Origin: Plasmodium malariae
Lineage: Eukaryota > Apicomplexa > Aconoidasida > Haemosporida > Plasmodiidae
NCBI RefSeq assembly: GCF_900090045.1
Contig: NC_041787.1
Coordinates: forward strand, 1,508,001 to 1,572,000
Direction of reading: 5' to 3'
Length of the DNA stretch: 64,000 nucleotides
Part shown: positions 1 through 14,287 of the stretch, piece after piece
How positions within the stretch are numbered: the stretch's first letter is position 1
How the letters are laid out: each line of letters begins with the position of its first letter
The notes under the pieces: generated by a model
What the model saw: the letters and a program-made list of their open reading frames with translations, nothing else
Told to the model about the DNA's origin: nothing
The model's database searches: none
Made by a program: the position numbers and the translations under genes

Positions 1-195
1 AATGAGGATTTCTTAGCTGGAACGATATATGAATATAAAAGAAGGATTAACCACTCTTCCTTTTTTCTTAATTTACATAAACAAAATTTACTTAATACAA
101 ATACCATGTGGGATATGCTCATTTTTAATTTAAATCAAAAGTCCGATTGCCAACAGATTACGTTCGTCGATGGAACAGAACAGAGCATTACATAA
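1..195 (+). CDS. 3' end of an unidentified protein gene (partial)
   Basis: Frame 1 is open from the first base to a TAA at 193-195, giving 64 residues ending in ...TFVDGTEQSIT. Codon use and base composition (about one third G+C) are clearly richer than the noncoding DNA that follows, so I read it as the C-terminus of a gene entering from the left on the + strand. No domain is recognisable in so short a piece. It lies upstream of glutathione reductase on the same strand, with 1.4 kb of noncoding DNA between. The 5' part, and whether base 1 lies in the middle of an exon, cannot be judged here. Confidence 0.7.
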   Translation, partial: NEDFLAGTIYEYKRRINHSSFFLNLHKQNLLNTNTMWDMLIFNLNQKSDCQQITFVDGTEQSIT

Positions 196-269
196 GTGCA
201 CGTGGACAATTTTTACCCCATAGGTCGTATTACATAGCTAAAAAGAGTGTTAAATGTTGGCCGTTAAAA

Positions 270-365
270 GTAGGAAGTCAACATACGAGTTCACTGTTAC
301 CATATAAGTAGGAAGTCAGCATACGAGTTCACTGTTACCATATAAGTAGGAAGTTACCATATGAG
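270..365. repeat. 38-bp tandem repeat, two copies plus a partial third
   Basis: TAGGAAGTCAACATACGAGT at 271 recurs with one change at 309, and a degenerate shortened copy follows near 347. The period is 38 bp. Unlike most repeats in the window it is not simple AT sequence. Confidence 0.8.
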
Positions 366-592
366 TTGGAAATCAAAATTCGAAAATTTAGTTAAATATT
401 GAATGTTAAAAATTCAATATTTTATGTTCAAAAAGGCAGGAATAATTACACAACTCCTTAATTTGGAGCCACGTAAAATTGGCCTAGGAAAAAAAAAAAA
501 ATTTTATCGGTGCAAAAAGGTACATATATATTTGTGCATAACATTGCATGTATTGTGTGCATAAGTGCGCATACATGTTTGCAGTGCGTACC

Positions 593-594
<2 letters not shown>

Positions 595-665
<71 letters not shown>
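595..665. repeat. (TA)n microsatellite
   Basis: An uninterrupted TA dinucleotide run of about 70 bp, typical of Plasmodium intergenic DNA. It creates false Tyr-Ile open frames on both strands. Confidence 0.95.
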
Positions 666-669
<4 letters not shown>

Positions 670-823
670 GTATATATGTACGTACACAAGTATGTATAAT
701 ATCGTGCGCGACATTTCTCTTGCTGCAAATTTAAATGTAGAGAATTATAAAATAAAAAAAAAAAAAAAAAAAGCCTAAGCAGTAGGCATTACGGAATTAA
801 GCAGTAAGCTATAAAAATATAGC

Positions 824-886
824 AATGAGCAATGAACAATGAACAATGCGCAATGAACAATGAACAATGAACAATGCGCTAGTAAA
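824..886. repeat. imperfect GAACAAT / GCGCAAT short tandem repeat
   Basis: A run of 7-bp units (GAGCAAT, GAACAAT, GCGCAAT) between two poly-A tracts in the region upstream of glutathione reductase. Confidence 0.75.
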
Positions 887-1621
887 CAATCAAGTGATGA
901 ACAAAAGGACGACATGTCATTTTGTACTAAGTGTAACAAGTTTAAAAAGGAAAACTCATTTATATCTTTTTTTATATATACTTTTACGAAAACATTTTTT
1001 GTCCCCTTTTTTTAATAATTTTTGAATTACATGAATGCTGTACTAAAACACAACTATAATTAGCGTTTGAGTAAAGGTATAATAAAATAGTAACAAGGAA
1101 ATATAACCAAAATAGAAAAAAAAAAAAAAAAAAATACAGAAAACTAAGGAGTAGGAAATTACATTGATTATACAAATATTTTGTCCTTTCTTATTAAGGG
1201 AAAAAAACAATTTGTATTTTTAAATGAAATAATTTACAAGCATATTTGAAGCTAGCTAAAATACTTATGAGAACAATAACATTTAGGTTATTATTTATTT
1301 TAAATAGGTATTACTGCTTTGCTCTTTTTATTTGCATCTTTTTTTTTTTTTTTTTTCTTTTTTTTCGCGTTAACGTATTTTTGAATAATTTATATACTGA
1401 AGTACGTACATGCAAAGGTTTATACATATATATATTTATATACATACTGCATACATACTGCATACATACATACATTCATACGTACGTACATACATACATA
1501 CATACATACGTATATCCTTGTATATGTACATACACTCATACCCACATACCCACATACCCACGTGCATATATTACTGCATCCAAAATTTGTCCTTAATAAT
1601 TAAAAACCCAAATTGTTAAAA

Positions 1622-3901
<2,280 letters not shown>

Positions 3902-4790
3902 AAGGGTTACAATTTTTAAATTAATATACATCTTACTATTATATATGCTAAATTTGCTGTGTATAAAAAGTTGTGCTGCTATATTTCTTTTATATAAAAA
4001 ATGATTAGCTTTCTACCATTTTAAAATGCAACTTTGCATAAAAGTAGTTCCCATCATAGCTTCATTTTTTTTTTTTTTTTTTTTTTTAAAAAGCGGAAAT
4101 TACATATTTATATTAAAGAAAAATCGTAATGTTCTTTATCGACTTAATGGTCATCATAAAATTTTGGTGAAATTTGTATTATTTTTGAATTTATATATAT
4201 ATATATATATATATCCATATCACTTTGTACTTTAATATTACAATATAATAACCACCTGCATAAATTTTCATTAAACATAACATCATTTGTATAAGCTATA
4301 ATTAAGCCATTAGATGGTGAACATGCGAGAATTGCCAAAATGCATTCCGTTATCCTTGTAATTATGCTACATATGTTTCAATTGGAAATTTTCATTTATG
4401 GAAGGAGAAAAGCTATTATTTTTTTGCTGTGCTTTTTTTTTTTTTTTTTTTTTTTTTTTCAAGTTAAAAATTAAAAAGAATGCTCATGCATATTAACGTA
4501 AAACATAAATGTTCGTATATAAATGCATAAGTGGTGGGGGGGAGTCAAAATGCATATGTGCGCACGTATGTATTATATATATAAATATGTGCGTGTGCGT
4601 ACGCATGACTACGACAATGGTGGGTAATATACTCGCGCAATGGTAGTTCTTACATACGCCTACAAAACTTCCTCTACTTTTATGTTTTCCATATCGTATT
4701 TTTCCAAATTTATTCAGATAAAACAGTATTATGCACAGGGTACATTAACTGTCGGTACCTCTCTCCCCCCTCATTGACACACACACATAG

Positions 4791-4856
<66 letters not shown>

Positions 4857-4874
4857 GCATATACATATACCCAC
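3902..4874. other. intergenic between convergent genes
   Basis: A 3'-to-3' region between glutathione reductase (+) and the 4875-6371 gene (-). It holds two T-runs (near 4065 and 4430), a GTGTGCGTACG-rich patch near 4560-4600 and a (TA)n tract at 4795-4852. No coding sequence is supported, apart from a possible extra last exon of the minus-strand gene, discussed in that entry. Confidence 0.7.
4795..4852. repeat. (TA)n microsatellite
   Basis: A TA run of nearly 60 bp just 3' of the stop codon of the minus-strand gene. Confidence 0.93.
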
Positions 4875-6371
4875 TCACGGTTTCGCATTTCTGTAGTATA
4901 GATAAGACTTGGCAATAGCATGACTACATAAGTTATTAATATTATCATTCAGTAAATTGTTACTCATAGTTAAGACATACGGAAATAATAAAGATGGTTG
5001 AGGAATACTTTTGAATATGTTTTGTAGATTTATATCTTCTTCGTTTGCATCTAAATTATCATGTTCAATTTTATTTTTCTCTTTTTCTAATTTTTTCTTT
5101 TCTTGATAAATTTTTTGTGTTTGCAATTGTTTGAATACGTCTTTTTTATATTTAATAATTTTTTCTTGTTCTGTTTTTAACATTTCTAAAGATTTGCACG
5201 TATCCTGAATATGACTTTCTAAAGAATCTACCTCTAACGTGTTTAGATAATCCATTGTTGAAACGAAATTTTTATTTTTATTTTTCAGAACCTTTAAAAA
5301 TAACGAATTTATAATTGAATTCTTAATACGTATAGGTATCCTTTGTAATATATTTTTACTATTTAGTCCCCTTTTATTTAACTCAACATTTAATATATCA
5401 CTAAACTGCGTGAAGGTAGAATTCTTTATTTGATTCTTAATTTCAAATACAACATCTACATCTATTTTGTAAGCTGAGAAAATTAATTTTCCATATTTTT
5501 CCCCAAAACATAAAACAAATGAATTCTTATTAATTAGAGAACATAATAATAACGTTGCTAACACTTCTTTTTTTTTAATATCACAAACATTGATATAAAA
5601 ACCAAAAGATGTTGTTTCGAAATTTAGCTCTGCCATAATATTTACATAATCGTCATAATAGTTATTAACTTCACTTATGTATTTTTCTCCATCTTCTTCA
5701 TATTTATTTTTATTAAAATATAAAACTAAATTATTTAATAACTCATTATATCTTTGCTTAGATATTTGATACCTATTTGTTAATTTTGAAATTTTGTCAA
5801 TACATATATCTTCAATATTACAAACACAAAACGATTGATTAATTTCTACTGTATTTAATTTTTTCAAATCATTCCTTTTATTTTTTTTTTGATCTTTATT
5901 AGAGGTACCATCTCTTTTCTTTTTTCTTTTTTTATCATCATTTTCATTATCATATTCTTCCATATCGTCTTCTTCATCTTGTTGATTCGCATCATCGTCA
6001 TCATCATCTTCATCCTCTTCGTCCTCTGCATCTTCATCTCCTCCATCGTGATCATCATTATATCCATCCGCATTATTACCCTTTCCCTTTTTTTTTTTTT
6101 TTTTCGATTTTTTTTTGTTATCTTCATTATTTTTAATATAATAACCTAATAATTCTCCACGTAAGTCCTTATTTTTGGATATATTACTAATAACAACGCT
6201 ATTTAGAACTATTTCAAAATCATCTCCTGCTACAGATGTATCACTTTCATTTCCCTTTTCTTCATTTATCGTTTCAGCATTCTCTTTCTCTTGTTCCGCT
6301 TTTTCTTGTGTCGCTTCTTGTTTTTCTTTGGTTTCTGTGTGAACCCGTGAGTGTGGTGGAACGTATTTCAT
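4875..6371 (-). CDS. conserved Plasmodium protein, unknown function, acidic/coiled-coil
   Basis: A single open frame of 498 residues starting MKYVPPHSR at 6371. Residues 10-60 are Glu/Lys-rich. Residues about 80-180 are a highly charged Lys then Asp/Glu-rich low-complexity block. From about 185 a non-repetitive, probably globular helical region begins ([18 protein letters not shown] onward), and residues about 390-440 look coiled-coil. I do not recognise a catalytic motif. The N-terminal KYVPPHSR resembles the KYVPPHLR/YIPPHLR element near the N-terminus of several eukaryotic RNA-associated proteins (NOM1/Sgd1, DDX3), which hints at an RNA-related role but is weak evidence. A GTGAGT donor-like hexamer overlaps the stop, so a short extra 3' exon cannot be excluded. 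Confidence 0.85.
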   Translation of the reverse strand: MKYVPPHSRVHTETKEKQEATQEKAEQEKENAETINEEKGNESDTSVAGDDFEIVLNSVVISNISKNKDLRGELLGYYIKNNEDNKKKSKKKKKKGKGNNADGYNDDHDGGDEDAEDEEDEDDDDDDANQQDEEDDMEEYDNENDDKKRKKKRDGTSNKDQKKNKRNDLKKLNTVEINQSFCVCNIEDICIDKISKLTNRYQISKQRYNELLNNLVLYFNKNKYEEDGEKYISEVNNYYDDYVNIMAELNFETTSFGFYINVCDIKKKEVLATLLLCSLINKNSFVLCFGEKYGKLIFSAYKIDVDVVFEIKNQIKNSTFTQFSDILNVELNKRGLNSKNILQRIPIRIKNSIINSLFLKVLKNKNKNFVSTMDYLNTLEVDSLESHIQDTCKSLEMLKTEQEKIIKYKKDVFKQLQTQKIYQEKKKLEKEKNKIEHDNLDANEEDINLQNIFKSIPQPSLLFPYVLTMSNNLLNDNINNLCSHAIAKSYLYYRNAKP

Positions 6372-7444
6372 TTTTCCAGGCCTTTATGGGAGTACCCTGC
6401 GCTAGTAATACATGTGCAAGAAGGCATACGTATGTATGCATGTGTACTAAAGTATACTTATATATATACGCAATTATATGTGTGTACTGCTACGGATGGC
6501 ACTTATGTGTTCATGTTTATGTTGTACGTGTATAATTATATACTAATGATTGCGAAAAGAAGAATTGTCTTTCCCCTTTCACAACATAGCATATCACAAG
6601 TTAAATATTTGGAGTACCTCTATATTTTCGATAATACCAAAAAAATAAAAGGAAGAGAAAAATTTTCAGTTCATTCAATTCTCTAAAAAGAAGGAAAAAA
6701 TATATATCATCTTTTTGTATGTACTTTTGTGCGCATGGCAGAGTTGTCAAACACGTCAAAGTGTAAACAAACTTGCAGAGAAGCACATATACGTACATAC
6801 AAAACTACATATATATATACATACAAAACTACATATATATATACATACAAAACTACATATATATATACATACAAAACTACATATATATATACATACAAAC
6901 ATACATATATATATACATACAAACATACATATATATATACATACAAACATACATATGTATATACATACAAACATACATATATATATACATACAAAACTAC
7001 ATATGTATATACATACAAACATACATATATATATATACATACATATATATATATACATACAAACATACATATGTATATACATACAAACATACATATATAT
7101 ATACATACAAACATACATATGTATATACATACAAACATACATATATATATACATACAAAACTACATATATTTATACATACGTACTTCCGTATAAGCACAT
7201 ATGAACGTAGCACATAGAACGGTTCAGCAATGTTCATACATTTGCAGTTACGTGTTCCTTTGACGAGGCTATAACTGTATTGTACTATGCTATGCTATTC
7301 TTTTTTTTTCTTTGTTTTTTCCAAGAAAATATTAAAAATATACTGCTAAAATGGGTAATTCGTAAAAGGGAACGTTAAAATTGTTTTATATATATATATA
7401 TTTATATATTTATATGTGAGTACTACGTATATCACTTATAAACA
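6372..7444. other. divergent promoter region with 24-bp minisatellite
   Basis: A head-to-head spacer between the minus gene starting at 6371 and the plus gene starting near 7445. About 400 bp is a minisatellite (6788-7184). The long open frames of Tyr-Lys-Thr-Tyr type on both strands come only from this repeat, whose period is a multiple of three. Confidence 0.75.
6788..7184. repeat. 24-bp minisatellite (ACATACAAAACTACATATAT type)
   Basis: About 16 copies of a unit near 24 bp, built of ACATACAAA(AC/CA)TACATATATATAT with small variants (AAACTACAT versus AAACATACAT; TATATATA versus TATGTATA). Confidence 0.93.
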
Positions 7445-10400
7445 ATGAGCCGTCAGTCCTCTATCTTCAGCCCAAAAAATGTTCCTTCACAATGTAAAAG
7501 GTAAATATATACATATCAAAATGTTTATGTTCAGGTTTATGTTTCACTAAAAGGAGTAGAGAGCATGAACGAAATTAAAAAAAATTAAAATAAAAGAAAA
7601 TAAAATAAAAGAAAATAAAAGAAAATAAAAGAAAATAAAAGAAAATAAAGAAAATAAAAGAAAATAAAAGAAAAGAAGAAAAAAAAAAGTAATTAAAAAT
7701 AATGAAAATCAAGTAATTAACAAAAAGTAAAAATGTAATTATATTTATACCAAAATTCGAGGTGAAATTAAAAAAATAAAAATAAAAATATTGCAGTAAA
7801 GTTTTAGCAGTAGTTAATGTATAATATTATAATTTTTCGTTCCCCGAACATATTGCCTATTGCATACATATAAATATGTATATATATAAATATTATACAT
7901 GTAAATATATATATACATTTACACGTCTGTACGCGCAACGTTTTGCGTATATTCAATTATGTAGTAATGTTCTTTATGCGTATAAATCCCCATACCCTTT
8001 TTTTTTTTTTTTTTTTTTTCCAACAAATAATACCTTTCATTTCAAATTACAATTTTTTTTTTTTTAAAATAAATTTCACTTTTTCACTGGCAAATTAAGA
8101 ATTCTACATTTTTTTCAAAACATGGATTGTCGTAACTTTGTATATATATATATATATATATATATACTTTTATACATTTATAAATCTATACTTATAAATC
8201 TATTCATATATTAATTTGTAATGGTGTGCATGGTAATTAAAAAAATATATTTTTTACGTTGTAAGAAATTAAAAAATTTAATAATAGATGAAATGATTTA
8301 ATTCTCTACAGGACTGTTAGTTTGCAAAATAACAATTTTTAGTACTCCTTTTTCTCCCATTTTGTCATATTTTTCTATTTTTTTTTTCCATTTTTTCCGT
8401 TTTTCCCTTTTTTCTACATGTGTTATTTGATTTTGCTTCCCCTTCTTCGTTCTTCCGAATAGTTACAGAAAGCACTATTTCTCTGAATTTTGATGAACGC
8501 GCAATTTTTTTGATAATGCTAATTATGGCACAGTCAGATGGTAATATAAACATTTACATATATATATATGGATGAATATGTACATACATATAGACAAATG
8601 TTTACGTGTGCAAATATGTATATATATATATATATACATACACATATACATATATATACATATATATATATATAATATATATATGTGTAGGTGTACTTTA
8701 AAATGTGTTGAAAATATACATATTTAAGCGTGTTACTGAAAATAGTACAATATTATCACCCCCTTAGTAGAGCTAAACCAAGATCTACCCAAGAAAAACA
8801 GCCAAAATGGTGTTAACCTATCACAAGAAATGTACAAATAAAATAAAAAATATAGTAAAATGTACTAAAATAATATGAAAAAAAAAAAAAAAAAAGAAAT
8901 AGCTATTTAATAATAGCTTCCCTCCCCCTGTCTATCCATTTTGAAGTATGTGTTGTGATTTACCTTTTTACAAAAATATGTTTTAAATAATCAGATATGA
9001 TGAAACAAATATTGATGAACTAAAAAAAAAAGTGAATGATTTAGAACTGCAGCTCGAATATGAAATAAATAGACACGATGCTGAGATTAAGGAAAGGTAA
9101 AAGGAAAAAAGAAAGTTCTTAAAGAAAAAATATGTGGAAAAAATAAAGAAGACGATAGAAAAAAAAAATTCATTTTTTGTAATGTATTATTTATGCACAC
9201 GTACATGTGGTATATATGTGTTTATGTGTATACTACATTTGCTTATAATGCCCACGTATTATATGTAAATATATTAATGCACAACTGCACGAATGTGTGA
9301 GTGTATGAATGTATGGATGTAGGACTTCACAAATGCAAGAACGTACGGGTCGCCCGTGAACACTGCCGCATTTTTTTTTAAACAAACGCAGGGATGAAAC
9401 GATAAAAATGCTTGAGGAAAAAATAAACGAACTGGAAAACTGCAAAAGAGAAACAGAAGAAAAGGATGATGCTATTTTAAATATGAGTGAACAACTTTTA
9501 ATATTATCTAATAAATATGATATTTTAGTAAAAGAAACTAAATTACAAGAAGAAGAATTAAAACATCTTAAGAATAAAAAAAGGTATAGAAATGATGAAA
9601 CAAATGAATATATAGGAACTTTGAAAAAACAGAATAATGATTTTAAAAAAGATAACGAATTAATAAATGATAAGAATGCTCAATTATTAAAAGAAAACAG
9701 TACATTAAAAAATTCTTGTAAAATATTACAAGAACAGTTGGACGAAAATAGGAAAAACTTGGAACTTGTTAAGAAGCAAATAACAAAAGTAGGGCATATA
9801 GGAAGTGCTTGATATGCCTCTCTCGCATATTTGGAAAAATAAATGCATAATATAGTGCACCTTTAATTGCCCTATATTCGTTTTATACGTCCACTTTTAA
9901 AAAATTTTTTTTTTTATATAAATATATGCATGTATAACTACATTTACACGTAAAACTATGTATGTATATATGCTTATCTACATGACAGGATTTCGATCAG
10001 AAGAATGCACTGAAGATACTAAATATAGGAACCGTTAGTATTTCTCTAATTCATTACATAGATTATTAGCAAAACTGTGGTTTCATTTTTGCTTAAACTG
10101 GCAACTGGGAATCTGCCTCTTCTTTGAAAATATTCCCTCTATTTGTGGAATTGCAAATATATATTTTGCTTTATTCCTGCGTCGCTGCCTTTGAATTTCG
10201 TTTCTAACTTTTGCCATATTATCCCATATTATTCCATATGTTTCCGTATTATCCCATACTTTGCCGTATTATGCCTCATTTTTCCATATATCTTTTTTTT
10301 TCTTTCCTCAATACAGGAACTGATATACAAAAGGAATGAGAATACAGGTAATTTGTAACCCCTTTTTTTTTTTTTTTCTCATAAAATTTAGTTAGGTATA

Positions 10401-12341
10401 GCATTTGTTTTTTCTTTCGTACTGTTCATCCTATTATATACAGATAACTCGAATTCCCTTAAATTAGAATTAGAATATAAAGATATGATAATAAAAAGGC
10501 TACTAAGAAAAAGGGTTATCGATGAGGAAGTGATGAAACTTGAGTCGAACAGCAAAAACAATGGCAGTGACAACAGCAATGGAAACAGCAGTGGAAACAA
10601 CATTGACAATAATGATAATAATAATAACAGTAATAACGGAAGAAGCAATAGCAATGACCAGCTAGTTAACTATAAAGTAATACAGACTCAGAATAGTGCC
10701 TCCTTTTTGTACTCAGCAACCACATTTTTGTTCTCCATTTTTGCTTTATTATTTTATTTTTATATTTTACTTTTTATTTTTACTTTTTATATTTTACTTT
10801 TTATTTTTACTTTTTATTTTTACTTTTTATTTTTACTTTTTATTTTTACTTTTTATTTTACTTTTTATTTTTACTTTTTATTTTTACTTTTTACTTTTTA
10901 TTTTTACTTTTTATTTTTACTTTTTATTTTTACTTTTTATTTTTACTTTTTATTTCTACTTTTTATTTCTACTTTTTATTTTTACTTTTTATTTTCAATT
11001 TTTAATTCTATATTTTTATATTTTCTTTTTAGCAAAAAGTGGACGAACTATATCAGAAATACCTCAATTCCCAAAGTGATAACGATAAATTGAACGTACG
11101 AAAAGAAGAGAAAAAACAATGAAATATAATAAAGTATAATATAATCTAATATAATGTTATATGATAAAAAATAATAAAGTTAAATAAAGTTAAAAGAAAA
11201 AAATAAAAAATAAAATAAAATAAAATAAAATAAAACGACAGAGACCTTGTAGAATGAAGCGCGTATGTTTACATTAAGGAAGTGCAATTTATGTGAAAAA
11301 ATATTTTTTGTTACCATCTTTTCAGAATAAAATTAGCAAATTAAACGACAATATAAATGACCTGAAAAAAGAAAACGTTGACCTGTTGAGCATTATAGTA
11401 AATTTTTTTTTTTTTTTTTTTTTATATTTTTTCTCACCATTAGTGCTCTATTGCTTTGTATAATATTTTACTATGAGTTACCCATCTTTTTGTTTTATTT
11501 TTTTCTGATTGGACGAAAATTTTTTTTTTTTTTTTTTTTATATTTTTTCTCACCATTAGTGCTCTATTGCTTTGTATAATATTTTACTATGAGTTACCCA
11601 TCTTTTTGTTTTATTTTTTTCTGATTGGACGAAAATTTTTTTTTTTTTTTTTTTCTCCCCCCCCTTTTATTAAGGACACATTAAGAGAATACATAAACAA
11701 GGTGTATAAGGAGGATGTGAATATTCATCAGTAATTTATAATAATATAATATTTGGAAAAAAAAAAAATATGTACACATATACTAGGGAGTATAGCGCAT
11801 ATTTTTGTATAATTGTTACTGCGCCATTTGATATTAATAATGTATTTAAAAGAATGAATTTTATTTTACACGATTTGTATAATTGCACATAAACCTACAA
11901 ACAAACCTACATATGCACTGTATTTTCCGTACTATCCCTTACAGATTTGATGATTTGATAAATAATCTTTTGAAGGAGAATTCGACCTTAAATGAAGAGT
12001 TGACGAAGCAAAAAAGAAAGTAAGGATTAAAAAAAGTAGAAAAAAATTATAAAGGCTCAAAAGTGGGGGATACAACATTATACATCCTTTTTTTTCTTTT
12101 TTTTTATGGTCTCATGTGATATATTTTCCTTTGTAGGAATATGGTGGACACGTATTACTTTAACAAAGAATTACAATTTATGCAAAATGACAAATTAAAA
12201 ATTATTGAAAAATTTGATAACACAAATATTAATAAAATCCCTCATTTATATAAACCACTCAATGTAACCCTCAACGAGGAAAGTAATAATAGGGATATGG
12301 AACATGCTCTGTTTGATGGTGGTTATAATAGTAACTCTTAA
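7445..12341 (+). CDS. coiled-coil protein, unknown function, about 13 exons
   Basis: A mosaic gene assembled from splice sites: 7445-7500, 8473-8540, 8768-8831, 8995-9096, 9392-9788, 9989-10033, 10317-10347, 10444-10676, 11033-11095, 11326-11397, 11675-11730, 11945-12019 and 12137-12341. All junctions are GT..AG and the phases agree, giving 488 residues. From exon 3 on the product is a charged, heptad-like coiled coil ([17 protein letters not shown], then [17 protein letters not shown], and so on) with a Ser/Asn-rich patch in exon 8. No catalytic motif is visible; a cytoskeletal or scaffold role is only a guess. The 5' end is uncertain. Exon 1 ([16 protein letters not shown]) and the acceptor at 8473 rest on composition and phase; ATG 8525 (MAQSD) is an alternative start that also joins in phase. 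Introns carry a 13-bp T-rich repeat and a 116-bp duplication. Confidence 0.72.
10740..11025. repeat. 13-bp intronic repeat (ACTTTTTATTTTT)n
   Basis: It lies inside the intron 10677-11032 of the coiled-coil gene. AC dinucleotides recur every 13 bp (10809, 10822, 10835 and so on) separated by TTTTTATTTTT. It forms a long pyrimidine-rich tract before the acceptor. Confidence 0.9.
11405..11655. repeat. 116-bp tandem duplication inside an intron
   Basis: The block starting ATATTTTTTCTCACCATTAG at 11424 recurs at 11540, apparently without change, each copy bounded by a T-run of about 20. It lies within the intron 11398-11674. Confidence 0.95.
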
Positions 12342-13651
12342 TAAATTTTGAACATATATAAGGAGAAATCTTACATATGCACATATATCATTTAGTCAAA
12401 CAAACGAGTAAATATTGACAATTTTGGCTTATGTTTATGTGCAGCATTTATATTAACAACATTCAAAATAAAAATAAAGAAGAAAAAAAAAAAAATAAAA
12501 ATAAAAACTTATACCTCTTCCCCCACCTTTATCGTTTACCTTTTATGGAAACTTAGACATATTAATTTATTTATATTCGTCTTTTAACATATGGTTTTAC
12601 ATATGTTTTTACGTATGTTTTAAATGATATAATACAATTGATCAATTGTTTTTTTGATTTTTTTTTTTTTTTTGGAGCTACTCTTTCATTACTATGTTTA
12701 CTATTACTATGAATAATGCTAGAGAAATGTATATTCAAAATAATAATAAAAAAATAAAATGTAAAAAAAAATTGACCGAAGGCATTTCCTCTTTTCTAGT
12801 GAAGTACAACTGTAATTATCAATTTAAGTTAAACAAAAAAAAAAAAAAAAAAAAAAATAAGAAAGAAAGAAAGAAAGAAAGATGATTTCCTTCATTTTTA
12901 CTTGTCAATAAATTTTTTTTGTGTTTTTATGTGATATTTGTTCTCTAATTTTTTTATTTTTTTAATATTTATGTGAATATGTCTCATGCATGGACGTTTG
13001 TGTGTGTTTATATGAATTATATAAATGTATATGTAATGTATATGCATATATATTTTTATTTTTACCTTCATTTTTATTGTGATTTTAATTATAATTATAA
13101 TTTTAATTTAATTTTTTTTTTTTTACGTCTACTAAGCATTTCCTAAATGAGCATACTATTAAGCACATACCTATTAAAAAAGCAAAAATGTGTTATTCAT
13201 ATGAATGGGTAAATACATTTGTCAAAGTTAATGTTAGAGTTTTTTCCATTTTTTAAAGAAAAACTTTGTATGTATGGGTATATGTATAAATAAGTATGTA
13301 CGTACGTATGTATGGTGAATATACGCCCTTCTTTCCACGTTAATACTCAAGAGAAAACGCGCACATATCAGATAATAATAAACTTGTGTATGAAGCCCTT
13401 GTTTCATTCTAACCCCCAGCAGGAATAATTTTATTTTTAAAACTAAATTTTTATGTAATTTCACAAAAAAAATCAATCATTAACGTTTAACTATTAACAT
13501 TTAAGCAGAAACTCTGTGTTTATTGCGCGCATTCCTATACATGTATAATCTGCATACACACACATATAAGTATATATACATAGTATATACATATATATAT
13601 TCTTACGTGCACGCGTATATATGTACACGCCGTGTGTGTGTGTTGGTAAAT
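12342..13651. other. intergenic, AT-rich
   Basis: The spacer between two + strand genes. It has A-runs and T-runs (12661-12673, 12835-12856), a short (GAAA)n run at about 12859-12881, and a purine/pyrimidine mix around 13250-13480. A 63-codon open frame at 12694-12885 is not supported, because it ends in poly-Lys made by the A-run. I see no gene. Confidence 0.65.
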
Positions 13652-14287
13652 ATGGACCTTGAAATTGTTGAGGACAAATTGAAAAAACTGGAAGAAGAAT
13701 TGGAAGAGTACCGAAAGAATCAATTTCACAAAGTGGAAAAAATAATAAATGAAGTAAAATTATTAGAAACAAATATAAAAGAATTAAATAAAAGGAAGAT
13801 TACGAAATGCTTAGTAAATGCTAATAAATCATTTGAAAAAAAAATTATAGAAAAAACAAGGAAATGTAGTAAAAAAAAAAAATATATAAAGGATATAAAA
13901 AAGGATATAGTACACGAATTAATGTTATTAAAGGAAAAGAAAAAAAATAATAATAATAATTTTCTAAACACGAAATTTAATTTCCAATATATACATGCCA
14001 TTGAAAATGAAATAAATAAAACCTTTCTTGTTTTAAATATACAAAGACAATATATACTGAAATTTATATTTGAAAAATTGAACAAATTTAAAAATAAATC
14101 TTTAGCTTATTATGATAAATATTTAAATATACAAAAAGAAATAGATACATTATTCCACTCAATAAATAAAAGTGCATTAACTGATATTTTTGTGTTAACT
14201 AAAAATTCTTTATTTTTTCAGAAGGAACTAGCAACTATGTTTCAACAATTTCATTATCAAATAGAAAACTCGTTAACACACACGTGA
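13652..14287 (+). CDS. small coiled-coil protein, unknown function
   Basis: A single exon of 211 residues. The open frame extends upstream into CATA-rich sequence, so I take the ATG at 13652 (MDLEIVEDKLKKLEEELEEY), where composition changes to coding. Residues 1-60 are heptad-like coiled coil. A Lys-rich helical stretch and a short Asn run (about residue 110) follow, and the C-terminal half alternates hydrophobic and charged helices (HAIENEINKTFLVLNIQRQY, then LAYYDKYLNIQKEIDTLF). There is no signal peptide or membrane segment. I do not recognise the family. Its size and all-helical character would suit a subunit of a cytoskeletal or kinetochore-type complex, but that is speculation. Confidence 0.8.
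   Translation: MDLEIVEDKLKKLEEELEEYRKNQFHKVEKIINEVKLLETNIKELNKRKITKCLVNANKSFEKKIIEKTRKCSKKKKYIKDIKKDIVHELMLLKEKKKNNNNNFLNTKFNFQYIHAIENEINKTFLVLNIQRQYILKFIFEKLNKFKNKSLAYYDKYLNIQKEIDTLFHSINKSALTDIFVLTKNSLFFQKELATMFQQFHYQIENSLTHT

Larger units (their letters stand above)
196..1621. other. intergenic: tandem repeats and T/A runs upstream of GR
   Basis: No gene is supported here. The stretch holds a 38-bp tandem repeat (about 270-365), a long (TA)n tract (595-665), an imperfect GAACAAT-type repeat (824-886), poly-A/poly-T runs, and a CATA-rich stretch at about 1436-1530. Open frames inside it are made of TA, CATA or T runs. It presumably holds the 3'UTR of the left-hand gene and the GR promoter. 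Confidence 0.7.

Noticed and set aside
1613..1621. TTG start at 1613 for glutathione reductase
   Set aside because: Plasmodium starts at ATG; the first in-frame ATG is at 1622.
6707..7237. Long open frames on both strands (Tyr-Lys-Thr-Tyr and Cys-Ile-Tyr repeats)
   Set aside because: They are produced by the 24-bp minisatellite in several frames at once and have no non-repeat coding sequence.
13523..13651. Upstream extension of the small coiled-coil protein
   Set aside because: The extra residues come from CATA/TATA-rich noncoding sequence; composition turns coding at ATG 13652.
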